Assembly: GCF_009725235.1 (NCBI RefSeq)
Contig: NZ_WJFC01000017.1
Coordinates: 1-64,000, forward strand
Length of the DNA stretch: 64,000 bases
Reading direction: 5' to 3'
Origin: Scytonema sp. UIC 10036
GTDB lineage: Bacteria; Cyanobacteriota; Cyanobacteriia; Cyanobacteriales; Nostocaceae
Made by a program: the position numbers and the translations under genes. The notes under the pieces were generated by a model. It ran no database searches. It worked only from the letters and a program-made list of their open reading frames with translations, and was not told where the DNA came from. This document shows, piece after piece, positions 47,201-55,782 of the stretch. The first letter of the stretch is position 1. The number at the start of each line of letters is the position of its first letter.

Positions 47201-50200
47201 AAAGCATTACAGATATTTAGTGAAAATGTCATGCAGTGGAAGGTACATCTTAGGAAAGTAATACCATTTCTGGTTGATACTTATCAAAACGGAGTGGAAA
47301 CTGGAGACTTTGAATTCGCTGGCTATGCTTTATATAATGTATGTTGTCGCTCGTTTTTTGTTGGTGAGGAACTCACCCAATTGGAACAAAAAACGGCAAC
47401 CTACAGCAAAGCGAGCGGACAAATCAGACGAGAAAATCCCTCGACTTGGATTGCAATAGTGTGGCAGACCATTCTTAATTTGTTAGATAGGTCTCTTAAT
47501 CCTAGTCGCTTAGTTGGTCGGGTGTGTAATGAAGAGCAGGCATTACCACACGCCCTTGCAGTTAAAGATGGAATTGCAATTCAAATGCTATATCTGCACA
47601 AAGTTATACTGTGTTATCTATTTGAAGAATATTATCAAGCTGTACAGACTGCTATTTTGGCAAGGAAACATTTTGAAGAAGCGTCAGCAATAAAGTTTTT
47701 ACCTGTATTCTGTTTCTACCATTCTCTAGCGCTTTTGAGCCTATTGCTTGATGCTTCAAACTCTGAAAAAGTAGCTTGGCTAAACTGTGTTAACACCAAC
47801 CAAGAAAAAATGCAGAAATGGGCAGAACACGCCCCAATGAATTATCTACATAAATTTTATCTAGTCGAGGCAGAGAAAGCGCGAGTCTTAGGGCAATTTC
47901 TTGAGGCTGAAGAGTTTTATGAACGGGCGATCGCAGGTGCTGCTGAAAATGAGTATATTCAGGAAGAAGCATTAGCTTATGAATTAGCGGCTAAACATTA
48001 TCTGGCGCGAGGTCGGGAAAAGATTGCTCAGACCTACATGAAAGAGGCGCACTATTGCTACGATCGCTGGGGCGCAACTGCTAAAGTTAAAGACTTAGAA
48101 AAACGCTATCCACAGTTCTTTTCCCAGTCGTCTAGAGCCGCTTCCGCATCAGTTCCTATTACTGCTGAAACTATCACTAATCCCTTCCATACTGCTTTCG
48201 ATTTAGCAGCAGTGATGAAAGCTTCACAGGCGATTTCTCGTGAAATTGAACTGAAGCAATTGCTGCGATCGCTGATGCAAACTTTAATTGAGAATGCTGG
48301 CGCACAAACCGGATATCTGATTTTAGAAAACTCAGGAGAATGGTCGATTGAAGCGGCTTGTGAACTCAATGCCGATGAGAATGCTTGTGCGACTCAGGTG
48401 TTACAGTCTATTTCAATTGCCGATCGATTGCCAGAATCAATCATTCAATATGTGATTCGGACTCTGAAGCCTGTCGCCTTAAATGATGCGACTCGTGAAG
48501 GTGCTTTTATTAATGAGCCATACATTCAACAGAACCAGCCTCAATCTATTTTCTGTTTGCCGTTGCTGAATCAAGCCAAGCTGGTCGGTGTATTGTATTT
48601 AGAAAATCGGTTAGCAGCTGGAGTATTTACACCAGAGCGATCGCAGGTCTTGCAGCTATTATCGACTCAAGCAGCGATCGCTATCGAAAATGCCAACCTT
48701 TACTCAGAACTGCGGGCTAAGGAAAGCAAGATCACCCAGTTCCTCGAAGCGATTCCGGTGGGAATTGCGATCGTGGATGCGACGGGTTGCCCTTACTATG
48801 CCAACCAATGCGGCAATCAACTCCTGGGCAAAGAAACTGATACTTCCATAGCACCGGAGCAGATACCAGAGGCTTATCAGCTTTATGTAGCGGGAACGGA
48901 TCAAATCTATCCAGCGGAGAGCTTGCCTACTGTGCGGGCATTAAGGGGCGAACGCATTAGGACTGAAGATATAGAAATTCGTCGAGATCGTGTCTCAATT
49001 CTAATTGAGGCACGGGGAACACCAGTTTTTGATCGACAAGGCAATATCACTTATGCGATCGCTACCTTTCAGGACATTACAGAGCGCAAACAAGCCGAGA
49101 AACTCCTAGCCGACTACAACTGCACTTTAGAGCAACAGGTCGCAGAACGAACTGCTGCGTTACGACAAAGTGAAGCCAATTACCGTAACCTGATCCAAAC
49201 TGCGAATTCAGTCATCATTCGCTACGATCCGCAAGGACGGATTCGATACATCAACGATTATGGGGTAAAACTCCTAGGTTATGAAGAACATGAGATTTTA
49301 GGGCGAACCTTATTTGAAACCATCATTCCAGAAGCCGAACTCTCTGGACGCGATGTGAGACCCATGGTCCACGATTTACTTCGTAATCCTCAATCGTACC
49401 CGCAAGGCGAAGGTGAAAATCTGTGTCGAGACGGACGGCGAGTTTGGATGGCCTGGTCGAATCAAGCCATCTTCAATGACCAGGGAGATGTCGTTGAAAT
49501 CTTATCGGTTGGCAATGACACTACCCAACGTAGACAAGCAGAAGAGGCACTACAACGCAGTGAGGCCAAGTTCCGAACTATCTTTGAAAACTCGCAGGTT
49601 GGCATCTACCGCACCCGCCTCTCGGATGGATTAATTCTCGATGCCAATCAACGCTTTGCCAATCTGTTTGGCTTTGATTCACCAGAGGAGATTATTGGGC
49701 TGGAACACACCATCGGCTTTTTTGTAAATCCCAGAGATCGCCAACACGCCATTGAGGTGATGAAGCGGGATGGGGAAGTGCGAAGCTATGAAGTACAGAT
49801 GCGAAAACGAGATGGGACATTGTTCTGGGGACTTTCCTCTTCTTATTTGAATGTAGACGATGACTACATCGAAGGGGTGATTGCGGATATTAGCGATCGC
49901 AAACGAGCAGAAGTCGCTCTACAAACGAGTGAAGAACGACTACGCTTAGCATTAACCGCTTCAAATCAAGGACTCTACGATCTCGATTTAAAAACTGAAG
50001 AAAGAATTGTTAACCCAGAATACGCTTTAATGCTGGGTTACAATCCAGCAACATTCCACGAAACCATTTCTGAATGGATTGCTCGTTTGCATCCTGATGA
50101 CAGAGAATCAGTTGTCGCAACCTACCGTGCTTACATTGCTGGAGAAATCCCCAGCTATCAAGTAGAGTGTCGCCAGCGTACCCAGGATGGTCAGTGGAAA

Positions 50201-50923
50201 TGGACTCTTTCTGTTGGCAAAATTGTTGCCTGGGACGAATCAGGTCAACCCATGCGGATGTTGGGAACCCACGTTGACATTAACGATCGCAAGCAAGCAG
50301 AAGCAGCCTCGATTTTAGAAGAACGCAACCGCATGGCGCGTGAAATTCACGACACACTCGCTCAGGCGTTTACAGGCATTCTGGCTCAGGTGGGAGCTGC
50401 AAAACAGGTGCTAACGGATGATTTAGAAGCAACTCAGGCACACCTAGACCTGATCAAAGAATTGGCGCGAACTGGACTGACTGAAGCGCGGCGATCGGTA
50501 ATTGCGCTCCGTCCTCAGCTTTTGGAGGAGGGCAGTTTACAGAGCGCTCTCCATCGTCTCATCGCTCAAATCAGGGCTGCTGCAACTGACACCACCTTAT
50601 ATTATGAGATTGAGGGTGCAGTGTATTCTCTGCCCACTGAAGTCGAGAATAACTTACTACGGATTGGGCAGGAAGCATTAACTAATGCGATTAGATACGC
50701 CAATGCTGACGAAATTCGAGTGGAGCTAGTCTACGATCGCGACCAGTTTTGCTTGCGCGTGAGAGACAATGGACAGGGCTTTGGAGTTGGAAGTGTTTCA
50801 GCCTCTCTTGGTTTTGGCTTACTCGGCATGAGCGAACGGGCAGAGCGCATCGGCGCACAACTCACGATTAGGAGTCAACCTGGACAAGGAACAGAAATTA
50901 TTGTCACCGTCAATTGGGAGTAG
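44207..50923 (+). CDS. Giant Ser/Thr kinase-AAA-GAF-PAS-histidine kinase
   Basis: 2238 residues, a multi-kinase of the type common in filamentous cyanobacteria. Order: Ser/Thr kinase (~10-270, HKDINPGN and DFGIA present); AAA_16 ATPase with P-loop AGYAGVGKT (~349-357); a long helical/TPR-like region (~620-1310); GAF (~1350-1500); four PAS/PAC modules (~1510-2020); HisKA_3 dimerisation with phosphoacceptor His2048 in MAREIHDTLAQ; and HATPase with DNGQGFG and GLLGMSER. No membrane span, so it senses in the cytoplasm. The response regulator starts 7 bp after its stop. Phosphotransfer to that regulator is the expected output. Confidence 0.95.
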   Translation: MIALAGIAIQSKIYSSSASVVYRGIRVQDGRAIIVKLLKQDYPSPEELIRYRQEYEITRSLKEEGVIKAYSQQDYQRTLVILLEDFGGESIERWMRQQPNYCPIPLSNFLRLAIDITDILGRIHAGGVIHKDINPGNIVLNPNTGVVKIIDFGIATRFNRTNPTFKSPHVLEGTLAYLSPEQTGRMNRMLDYRTDFYSLGVTFYELLTGQLPFPTQDILELVHCHIAKPPIPPHELNATIPKPISGIILKLMAKNAEDRYQSAWGIKADLERFAQQLAEIGQINAMSLGLQDVSEQFCIPQKLYGREAETKALLAAFDRVVRKETFGEICQLESGIENAQFNVQLMLVAGYAGVGKTALVQELYKPITAKHGYFISGKFDQFRRNIPYSAIVDALQKLVQQLLGEPDEQVQQWQERLLSALGSNGQIIIDVIPEVELIIGKQPPVPEVGATEAQNRFNRIFQNFVRVFCSKEHPLVIFLDDLQWFDSATLKLIELILLDEQTQYLFLIGAYRDSEVAPTHPLVLTLLELQKQGAVLQEIILKPLALESLNQLIAETLDCNTDTVRSLAQLVLRKTEGNPFFAGEFLRMLYSENLLKFDAQQLNWQWDITQIQARNITDNVVELLLLQLKKLPEQTRQILRLAACVGSEFDLETLAIACEKSPKVISLDLLAAIQAGLIQPLSELDENLLVQDYKFLHDRVQQAAYALIDESHKQAVHLQIGRNLLEKTSPEQRSDRLFEIIDHLNQGLELVTARSERTEIARLNLMAGQKAKAATAYEPAFKYFTTGFKLLNSESWQSEYDLTLALYSQAAEAAYLQGRFDEMEQLVEVVLDRAKTVVDKVQVYDSRIQRYLSQGNLKEALKIGLEVLKLLEVNLLETPSQLDVQKELESTAALLTGREIEDLINLPKMTAPEPRSAMYILANIMGAAYTVSSELMMLIACKMVNLSINYGNATWSPPSYAAYGFVLCGVVQDIELGYKFGQLALSLVERLDTKKGKAKALQIFSENVMQWKVHLRKVIPFLVDTYQNGVETGDFEFAGYALYNVCCRSFFVGEELTQLEQKTATYSKASGQIRRENPSTWIAIVWQTILNLLDRSLNPSRLVGRVCNEEQALPHALAVKDGIAIQMLYLHKVILCYLFEEYYQAVQTAILARKHFEEASAIKFLPVFCFYHSLALLSLLLDASNSEKVAWLNCVNTNQEKMQKWAEHAPMNYLHKFYLVEAEKARVLGQFLEAEEFYERAIAGAAENEYIQEEALAYELAAKHYLARGREKIAQTYMKEAHYCYDRWGATAKVKDLEKRYPQFFSQSSRAASASVPITAETITNPFHTAFDLAAVMKASQAISREIELKQLLRSLMQTLIENAGAQTGYLILENSGEWSIEAACELNADENACATQVLQSISIADRLPESIIQYVIRTLKPVALNDATREGAFINEPYIQQNQPQSIFCLPLLNQAKLVGVLYLENRLAAGVFTPERSQVLQLLSTQAAIAIENANLYSELRAKESKITQFLEAIPVGIAIVDATGCPYYANQCGNQLLGKETDTSIAPEQIPEAYQLYVAGTDQIYPAESLPTVRALRGERIRTEDIEIRRDRVSILIEARGTPVFDRQGNITYAIATFQDITERKQAEKLLADYNCTLEQQVAERTAALRQSEANYRNLIQTANSVIIRYDPQGRIRYINDYGVKLLGYEEHEILGRTLFETIIPEAELSGRDVRPMVHDLLRNPQSYPQGEGENLCRDGRRVWMAWSNQAIFNDQGDVVEILSVGNDTTQRRQAEEALQRSEAKFRTIFENSQVGIYRTRLSDGLILDANQRFANLFGFDSPEEIIGLEHTIGFFVNPRDRQHAIEVMKRDGEVRSYEVQMRKRDGTLFWGLSSSYLNVDDDYIEGVIADISDRKRAEVALQTSEERLRLALTASNQGLYDLDLKTEERIVNPEYALMLGYNPATFHETISEWIARLHPDDRESVVATYRAYIAGEIPSYQVECRQRTQDGQWKWTLSVGKIVAWDESGQPMRMLGTHVDINDRKQAEAASILEERNRMAREIHDTLAQAFTGILAQVGAAKQVLTDDLEATQAHLDLIKELARTGLTEARRSVIALRPQLLEEGSLQSALHRLIAQIRAAATDTTLYYEIEGAVYSLPTEVENNLLRIGQEALTNAIRYANADEIRVELVYDRDQFCLRVRDNGQGFGVGSVSASLGFGLLGMSERAERIGAQLTIRSQPGQGTEIIVTVNWE

Positions 50924-50930
50924 CGTCACG

Positions 50931-51566
50931 ATGAGCCAAGCCATAACCATTCGGGTTCTGATTGCAGACGATCATGCTATTTTTCGGCAAGGATTAGCCA
51001 CGATTATTAACCGTGACCCAGATATGCAGGTGATTGCCCAAGCTGAAAATGGTGAACAGGCGATCGCCGCCTTTCGGGAACACCAACCAGATGTAACGCT
51101 AATGGATCTGCGAATGCCTGAAGTGGAAGGAGTTGCCGCCATTGGTGCAATTTGTGCTACTGTTAAATCTGCTCGGATTATTGTACTGACCACGTATGAT
51201 AGTGACGAAGATATTTACCGGGGATTGCAGGCAGGCGCAAAAGGATACCTGTTGAAAGAAACTGAACCGGACGAACTTCTTAATGCCATTCGTACCGTTC
51301 ATCGGGGTCAGAAGTACATTCCGCCCGATGTGGGAGCAAAGTTGGTACAGCGGCTCAGCAATCCAGAACTGAGTGAACGAGAACTGGCGGTACTCCGTTC
51401 ACTGGCACAGGGGATGAGTAATGCTGATATTGCGGCTGCTTTGAGCATCGGTGAAGGCACGGTTAAATCTCATGTTAATCGGATTTTGAATAAGCTAGAT
51501 GTCAGCGATAAACTGGGTACAGCTTGCGCTTCGCGAACGCACTCAAGCTGTGATTGTTGCCGTTAA
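50931..51566 (+). CDS. NarL-type response regulator with altered C-terminus
   Basis: 211 residues from ATG 50931 (MSQAITIRVLIADDH). The receiver domain carries Asp59 (LMDLRMPE) as phosphoacceptor, DD near the N-terminus and a Lys in GYLLKETEPD. The LuxR-type HTH (LSERELAVLRSLAQG ... GEGTVKSHVNRILNKL) is intact. After NKLDVSD the protein ends in an odd KLGTACASRTHSSCDCCR; the family-typical RTQAVIVAVKRGI lies in another frame directly downstream. A ~28-nt insertion including TTGCGCTTCGCGAACGC explains both. Only the last helix should be lost, so DNA binding may be weakened or kept. Confidence 0.88.
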   Translation: MSQAITIRVLIADDHAIFRQGLATIINRDPDMQVIAQAENGEQAIAAFREHQPDVTLMDLRMPEVEGVAAIGAICATVKSARIIVLTTYDSDEDIYRGLQAGAKGYLLKETEPDELLNAIRTVHRGQKYIPPDVGAKLVQRLSNPELSERELAVLRSLAQGMSNADIAAALSIGEGTVKSHVNRILNKLDVSDKLGTACASRTHSSCDCCR

Positions 51567-51610
51567 ACGCGGCATTGTTAATTTATAGGATGTACTTTCG
51601 ATAGAATTGG

Positions 51611-51738
51611 GATTCTAACTTGAGTTAGAGCCAGCCTTCTACTCCACGATGGCATGGTTACTCTATCAATTTATACTGTAAAAATTTTAACTTGCTGTAG
51701 ACGACAGCTTGAAGGCGATCTCCTATATTGAACTTATT
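51611..51738. repeat. ~128-bp direct repeat, copy 1
   Basis: Matches 57050-57177 at about nine of ten positions (shared core includes GATGGCATGGTTACTCTATC and GACGACAGCTTGAAGGCGAT). It lies about 92 bp before the isochorismatase-like start; copy 2 lies about 71 bp before the DsbA-like start. No coding potential seen. Confidence 0.85.
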
Positions 51739-51830
51739 CTGAAAGAAGCTGAGTACTAGAACTGGACACGCCCCAGATAGCTAGGAAAAAATGACATTGA
51801 TTGAATTTGAATAAAAAAGGAGATAAACCC

Positions 51831-52511
51831 ATGAGCCACACCATCGACACAATGATCGATCCCAACGACGCCGTGCTGCTGCTGATCGATCATCAGAGCG
51901 GACTATTCCAACTTGTGCGTGACATCGAACTCCCAGTCCTCCGCTCCAATGTCACGGCGCTCGCCAAGATTTCCCGACTCGCCAAGATTCCGACATTCAC
52001 GACTGCTTCGGTGCCCGATGGTCCCAATGGTCCCCTAATTCCCGAAATCCACCAGCACAATCCTGAAGCGGTTTACATTCCGCGCACAGGACAGATTAAC
52101 GCCTGGGATAACCCAGCTTGGGTAGATGCTATCGAGAAGACCGGGCGAAAGACTCTCCTCATCGCCGGAACTCTCACCAGTGTGTGCATGGCGTTTCCGA
52201 CGCTGAGCGCACTGGCCGCTGGTTACAAGGTCTTCACGATCATTGACGCTTCTGGCAACTGGAGCCAGATGGCGACCGACCTCACTCTGGCCCGCGTCGT
52301 CCAGGCGGGAGCCATGCCCATCGACGCTTACGCAGTAATGAGCGAACTCATGAACACGTGGAACCGTCCGGACGCAATGGAGTTTGCCGCTGTTGCGGTT
52401 GACCACATCGTGCCGCCTTACCGCGCCCTGATGGAGAGCTATGACAAAGCTCAATCCGTGCAACGAGATGGACGAGAGACCAAGCTCGATCGGCAAATGG
52501 CACCTGTGTAA
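51831..52511 (+). CDS. Isochorismatase-family hydrolase (YcaC-like)
   Basis: 226 residues from ATG 51831, preceded by AAAAAGGAGATAAACC. The alpha/beta cysteine hydrolase fold has Asp20 in LLIDHQSG and the nucleophile Cys119 in TSVCMAFP. It most resembles YcaC-type hydrolases of unknown amide substrate rather than true isochorismatase. Codons are markedly G/C-rich at third positions and HIP1 octamers are absent, unlike most neighbours, so recent transfer from a high-GC bacterium is likely. The 128-bp repeat lies upstream. Confidence 0.88.
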   Translation: MSHTIDTMIDPNDAVLLLIDHQSGLFQLVRDIELPVLRSNVTALAKISRLAKIPTFTTASVPDGPNGPLIPEIHQHNPEAVYIPRTGQINAWDNPAWVDAIEKTGRKTLLIAGTLTSVCMAFPTLSALAAGYKVFTIIDASGNWSQMATDLTLARVVQAGAMPIDAYAVMSELMNTWNRPDAMEFAAVAVDHIVPPYRALMESYDKAQSVQRDGRETKLDRQMAPV

Positions 52512-52603
52512 AAGCACCTAATTGCAACGCGCACGCACAAAATAAAAAAAGGGAAGGTGAGGAGTTGGTTATCAGTGTGACTTGAAGAAGATTCTGGCCA
52601 GGT

Positions 52604-52654
52604 TGTCCAACTTTACCTTCCAAAAAGAGATGTCCAACTTTACCTTCCAAAAAG
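52604..52654. repeat. Paired 24-bp direct repeats
   Basis: TGTCCAACTTTACCTTCCAA with AAAG, at 52604-52627 and 52631-52654, identical, 27 bp apart, just 3' of the broken tniQ. Direct repeats of this size beginning TGT are typical of TnsB-binding sites at Tn7-like transposon ends. Confidence 0.7.
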
Positions 52655-52679
52655 GTGGAAGAAATAACATGAAGAAAAA

Positions 52680-53329
52680 TTAAAGGAAAAGTTGACTCGG
52701 AGTAATATTAAAACAACGGAAAACTTCAGAGAGAAAATGTAAAGAAACGCCTCTTCTATAAGCATTGTCACAGCGTTGAGGATTAGCAATTAAGTAGGAG
52801 CTAAGCCAAAAGGAAAAAGAAAGGTCTTTTAACTCCTGTTCATCAAGATGCGCGCAACGTTCATGGAGGTACAAATAGACATCTTTAAACTGAGGACGTT
52901 TTGATAAAGAAGGTGTAATCGCAATGAACTCTTGTAGGTAAGAGACGTTTCGTTGATAACTCTCAAAATATTTTACCGAGAAAAAATGATTAGCCAAATT
53001 AAGGGGAGGCTTTCTTTGATCTAACCATTCTCCACAATGAGAACAATATCCCGGTTGGCAAAAATTTAACATTTTTTGATGGCAATAGGGGCAGGTATTT
53101 TCTAAAAAAATCCGATGTTGGGGACAAAATTTAACAGATGCAATTAACCAGAGTAAGGGAATATAAATAACTTCCCCTTGCTCTCGCCAGACTTGATAAC
53201 AATAAGGACACCAAGCACAAGAAGGTTTCAAAAAAGGCTCTACTGACTCAAAGACTTTCAGCCAACTCACTAAAGTTAAAAAGCTTAAATCTTGACGAGA
53301 TGTTAACTGTTCTATAGCCGAAACAATAA
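52680..53329 (-). pseudogene. tniQ: TniQ/TnsD-like gene split by a MITE
   Basis: The frame from the GTG at 53270 gives 196 residues with zinc-ribbon features of TniQ: CAWCPYCYQVWREQ, VKFCPQHRIFLENTCPYCHQ and GYCSHCGEWLD. Coding sequence continues upstream in frame (AIEQLTSRQDLSFLTLVS) to the edge of a 187-bp inverted-repeat element at 53330. Beyond the element (53517 on) a further fragment, KTVSKIDIQYF, fits in frame. TniQ directs target choice in Tn7-like and CAST elements. The full N-terminus is not found, so the gene is broken. Confidence 0.8.
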
Positions 53330-53516
53330 GGTTCTTCCGTACTTAGTGGGCTAAATTATCAATAAGCTTCGTATCTGAACCTGATTGTATGGGATTTCAA
53401 TGCGGTGATTAAGTGCTTTATGGATCGATCTAGCTTAGATAATGCTTAAAAAGCTGACTACACAAAGCTTTCAAAAAAGTTTTATATGAAATTAGCCCAC
53501 TAAGTACGGAAGAACC
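53330..53516. mobile_element. 187-bp MITE with 25-bp terminal inverted repeats
   Basis: The left end GGTTCTTCCGTACTTAGTGG (from 53330) is repeated inverted at 53491-53516 with near-perfect identity. No coding capacity. It sits within the tniQ frame. The GGxTCTTCCGTA end resembles ISL3-family termini. No clear target duplication was found. Confidence 0.85.
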
Positions 53517-53877
53517 GAAATATTGAATATCGATTTTAGAGACAGTTTTTAAAGTCGATGTAGCATCCTGTTGTCATAGTCTCCGTAGACAACACACTTT
53601 GTCAAGATAAAGAAGAAAGTAAAACTGTTGGTTATATCAGGGCAACCGTATCTAAATTACTCTTGAGCGCAACTAAGATTAAGACCCAAAGAAAAATCAG
53701 GATTTATCGTTTGATTTACTTCCCAAGTCTTAATGCGATCGCTAAAATCTTTGTCAACAAGCAGAGCTTAATGACATTATTTTTGAGCTTATTGAGAATA
53801 GGCTAATCTTATTGACATGATGCGCCTGCCCTGGGGAAGATGGTGAGCAGATCCTAGAAATGTTTGGTAACTAAAAT
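53517..53877. other. Remnant 5' part of tniQ and non-coding DNA
   Basis: Only a short stretch near 53517-53560 fits the tniQ frame. The remainder holds an inverted motif TTGTCATAG ... TAGACAACA near 53570-53590 and nothing else recognised. Confidence 0.4.
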
Positions 53878-54444
53878 TCAAAAATCCAAAGCAGAGATAG
53901 CGTTTTGCTTCTGCTTCTCAGTTACCCCTAGATAACGCTCCAAAGCTGCCAAAGTCCGATGCCCGGAAATCTCCTGTATATGGCGCAACGGTATCCCCGC
54001 ATCACTCATCCTGGTTAACGCCGTCCTCCTGAAACTGTGGGTACTAACGCCCTCAATGCCCAGCCGCGTACAGGTATCTCTGAGGATTTTGTCAGCACTA
54101 ACCTTGTGGATATGCCCCAACCCATGCCGCCCCGGAAACAAAAACTCCTTGCGGCGGTTAGGGTTGTACTCTTCTAAATATTGCCTTAGTTTCGGATGCA
54201 CTTGGATTTCCCTGGTGTCTCGCTTGCCTTTGGTGTTGACGCTACGCAGCACCAACACCCCCCTGACACCATTGCTGCCAAACACATCATTTACTGCCAA
54301 CGTACAGGCTTCGTTAATTCGGCAAGCAGCATAAAGACACACGCCAAACAGAGCGCGATCGCGCGGGTTGACAAACCCCTCGTTAAATAGGAGATTAATT
54401 TGGTCGGGCGTAAGGATTTCTGCCCTGCCGAAGCGGTTTATTTT
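53878..54444 (-). pseudogene. Tyrosine recombinase/integrase lacking its start codon
   Basis: The catalytic domain is full: Arg in CRINEA, HSFRR, the His in SGHRT and Tyr in ALERYLGV, i.e. the R-HxxR-H-Y set. The frame continues upstream of the first GTG (54342) with related sequence (KINRFGRAEILTPDQINLLF) up to a TAG at 54445-54447 where ATG would be expected. So the natural start is lost, or translation begins at the internal GTG to give 154 residues missing about 35. Short integrases of this kind occur in cyanobacterial genomic islands. Confidence 0.7.
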
Positions 54445-54451
54445 CTAGGGT

Positions 54452-54565
54452 CTAGCCTACACGATCTAAGAAAAGATAGAGGGCATCAGTGACAGTAGGG
54501 TGTAAACGCGCGTTCTGGGCGTGGGCAAGAATGTTTTTCATGGTTCTTGCTAGATTTATATGCAT
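54452..54565 (-). CDS. Possible 37-residue peptide upstream of the integrase
   Basis: MHINLARTMKNILAHAQNAR ... LYLFLDRVG, ending just before the integrase frame. AAGGGCG lies upstream of the ATG. Helical, no family known; may be the leftover N-terminal part of the integrase or a small recombination directionality-type peptide. Confidence 0.3.
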   Translation of the reverse strand: MHINLARTMKNILAHAQNARLHPTVTDALYLFLDRVG

Positions 54566-54974
54566 TTCAACGCCCTTTTTCTCACCTGAGTTCGACGTAA
54601 CTAATATCTTGCACCTACACACTCGTTGGGTGAGGCTATACAAACGAAGCTTGCTTACGCAGGCTAGAAATCTATATTTTTCGTCTTATTGATAAAAATA
54701 TATGTTTATTAAAAATTTGGGTATTCAGTATTAATACTTTAATGCAAGATGTGAGGTAAGAAAAATAGTCAGAGGAGAAAATTTTAGGCATGGAAGTATA
54801 AACACAACTCCGCTGCGCCGTTTGAGATGAATTAAAGTAGAAATTGTGTGAATTGAAAAGTTGACTTTAAGGATGCACGACTAGACAATAATTAAAGCGT
54901 TGATGTCCTCTTCATACAAATTAATTTCTGGTAACGCTGCTAAATCTTCTGGAGTTAGATTCAAGTCAGGTTTT
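54566..54974. other. Intergenic region, nothing recognised
   Basis: About 400 bp, AT-rich, between the integrase remnant and the IS982 fragment. No repeats or convincing frames. Confidence 0.4.
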
Positions 54975-55208
54975 TTATCTTGATAAAAAAGTACATACGT
55001 GCATGGTATAGTAATCTTTAAAATTCCGATAAGATGATTGATGAAAATGAATAATTATCGTCATGACTTCACTCAAGCATAAAGTTAATTTCCGATGACG
55101 TTTTCGTTCACCACTTTCAAGCAACTCTTTTTTCCAATTTTTTTCAAATTCTTGACAGAAATCATCTACATCATAAAAAAGCTTTTCTAATTCTATATTA
55201 GTAATCAT
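54975..55208 (-). pseudogene. IS982-family transposase fragment
   Basis: 77 residues matching only the N-terminus of IS982 transposases: FYDVDDFCQEF, RKLTLCLSEVMTIIIHFHQS, YRNFKDYY. The DDE catalytic region is absent. Confidence 0.8.
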
Positions 55209-55242
55209 AGTAGAACCCCCAATTTTTTACTAATTAAACTTC

Positions 55243-55677
55243 TTACTTCAAAGAGTCTGGAGATATATTTTGGTTGTAAAGCTTTGAAATTAGTTTGGCA
55301 ATTGAAATTCTTGCTGACTTTTTATGCCGGAGAATTTTTTTGGCCATCGAAATAGCAAGCTCTGGAGAAATTGATTTTGTGATATTATCAATATCCTCAT
55401 GTAATTGGTTAATTAGTAAAGATTCTGTCATTATTTCTTTCGTTTTTAGTTCTGGTTGAATATTGGTATCAATAGCTTGAATAACTGAGTTTGATTTTGT
55501 GTCATTATCAAATTCTTCCCCAGAATCTAGCTGATGAGCTAGCTGCATTACTTTTTGAGCATATATCTTGGGAACCCGAATAGTACAAGTGTCAGGATTG
55601 TTCCAAATTGGTTTTCTACCAGCATTTTCTCGTTTTCCTCCTCGGTTGTTCTTAGATGATGCTTTGTTGTTTCTCAT
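55243..55677 (-). CDS. Island regulator-like protein with GGKRENAGRKP motif
   Basis: 144 residues. The N-terminus GGKRENAGRKPIWNNPDTCTIRVPKIYA is the basic segment plus ribbon-helix-helix-like stretch often encoded on cyanobacterial plasmids and islands; the rest is helical (ISMAKKILRHKKSARISIAKLISKLY). AATTATGATT repeats overlap and precede the start, suggesting autoregulation. Confidence 0.6.
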   Translation of the reverse strand: MRNNKASSKNNRGGKRENAGRKPIWNNPDTCTIRVPKIYAQKVMQLAHQLDSGEEFDNDTKSNSVIQAIDTNIQPELKTKEIMTESLLINQLHEDIDNITKSISPELAISMAKKILRHKKSARISIAKLISKLYNQNISPDSLK

Positions 55678-55782
55678 AATTATGATTAAATCACAAATTC
55701 ACATCTTCTTAATATACCTAAAAAAGATAATTGTAGAACCCCCTTGTTCAGCAATTATGATTTAATCACTAAATCATAATTG
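55678..55782. promoter_or_regulatory. AATTATGATTWAATCAC repeats, probable operator
   Basis: The 17-mer at 55678-55694, immediately before the start codon, recurs at 55753-55769 with one mismatch, and the second copy is part of a perfect inverted repeat (CAATTATGATTTA, ATCAC, TAAATCATAATTG, 55752-55782). Likely bound by the adjacent RHH-like protein. Confidence 0.5.
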
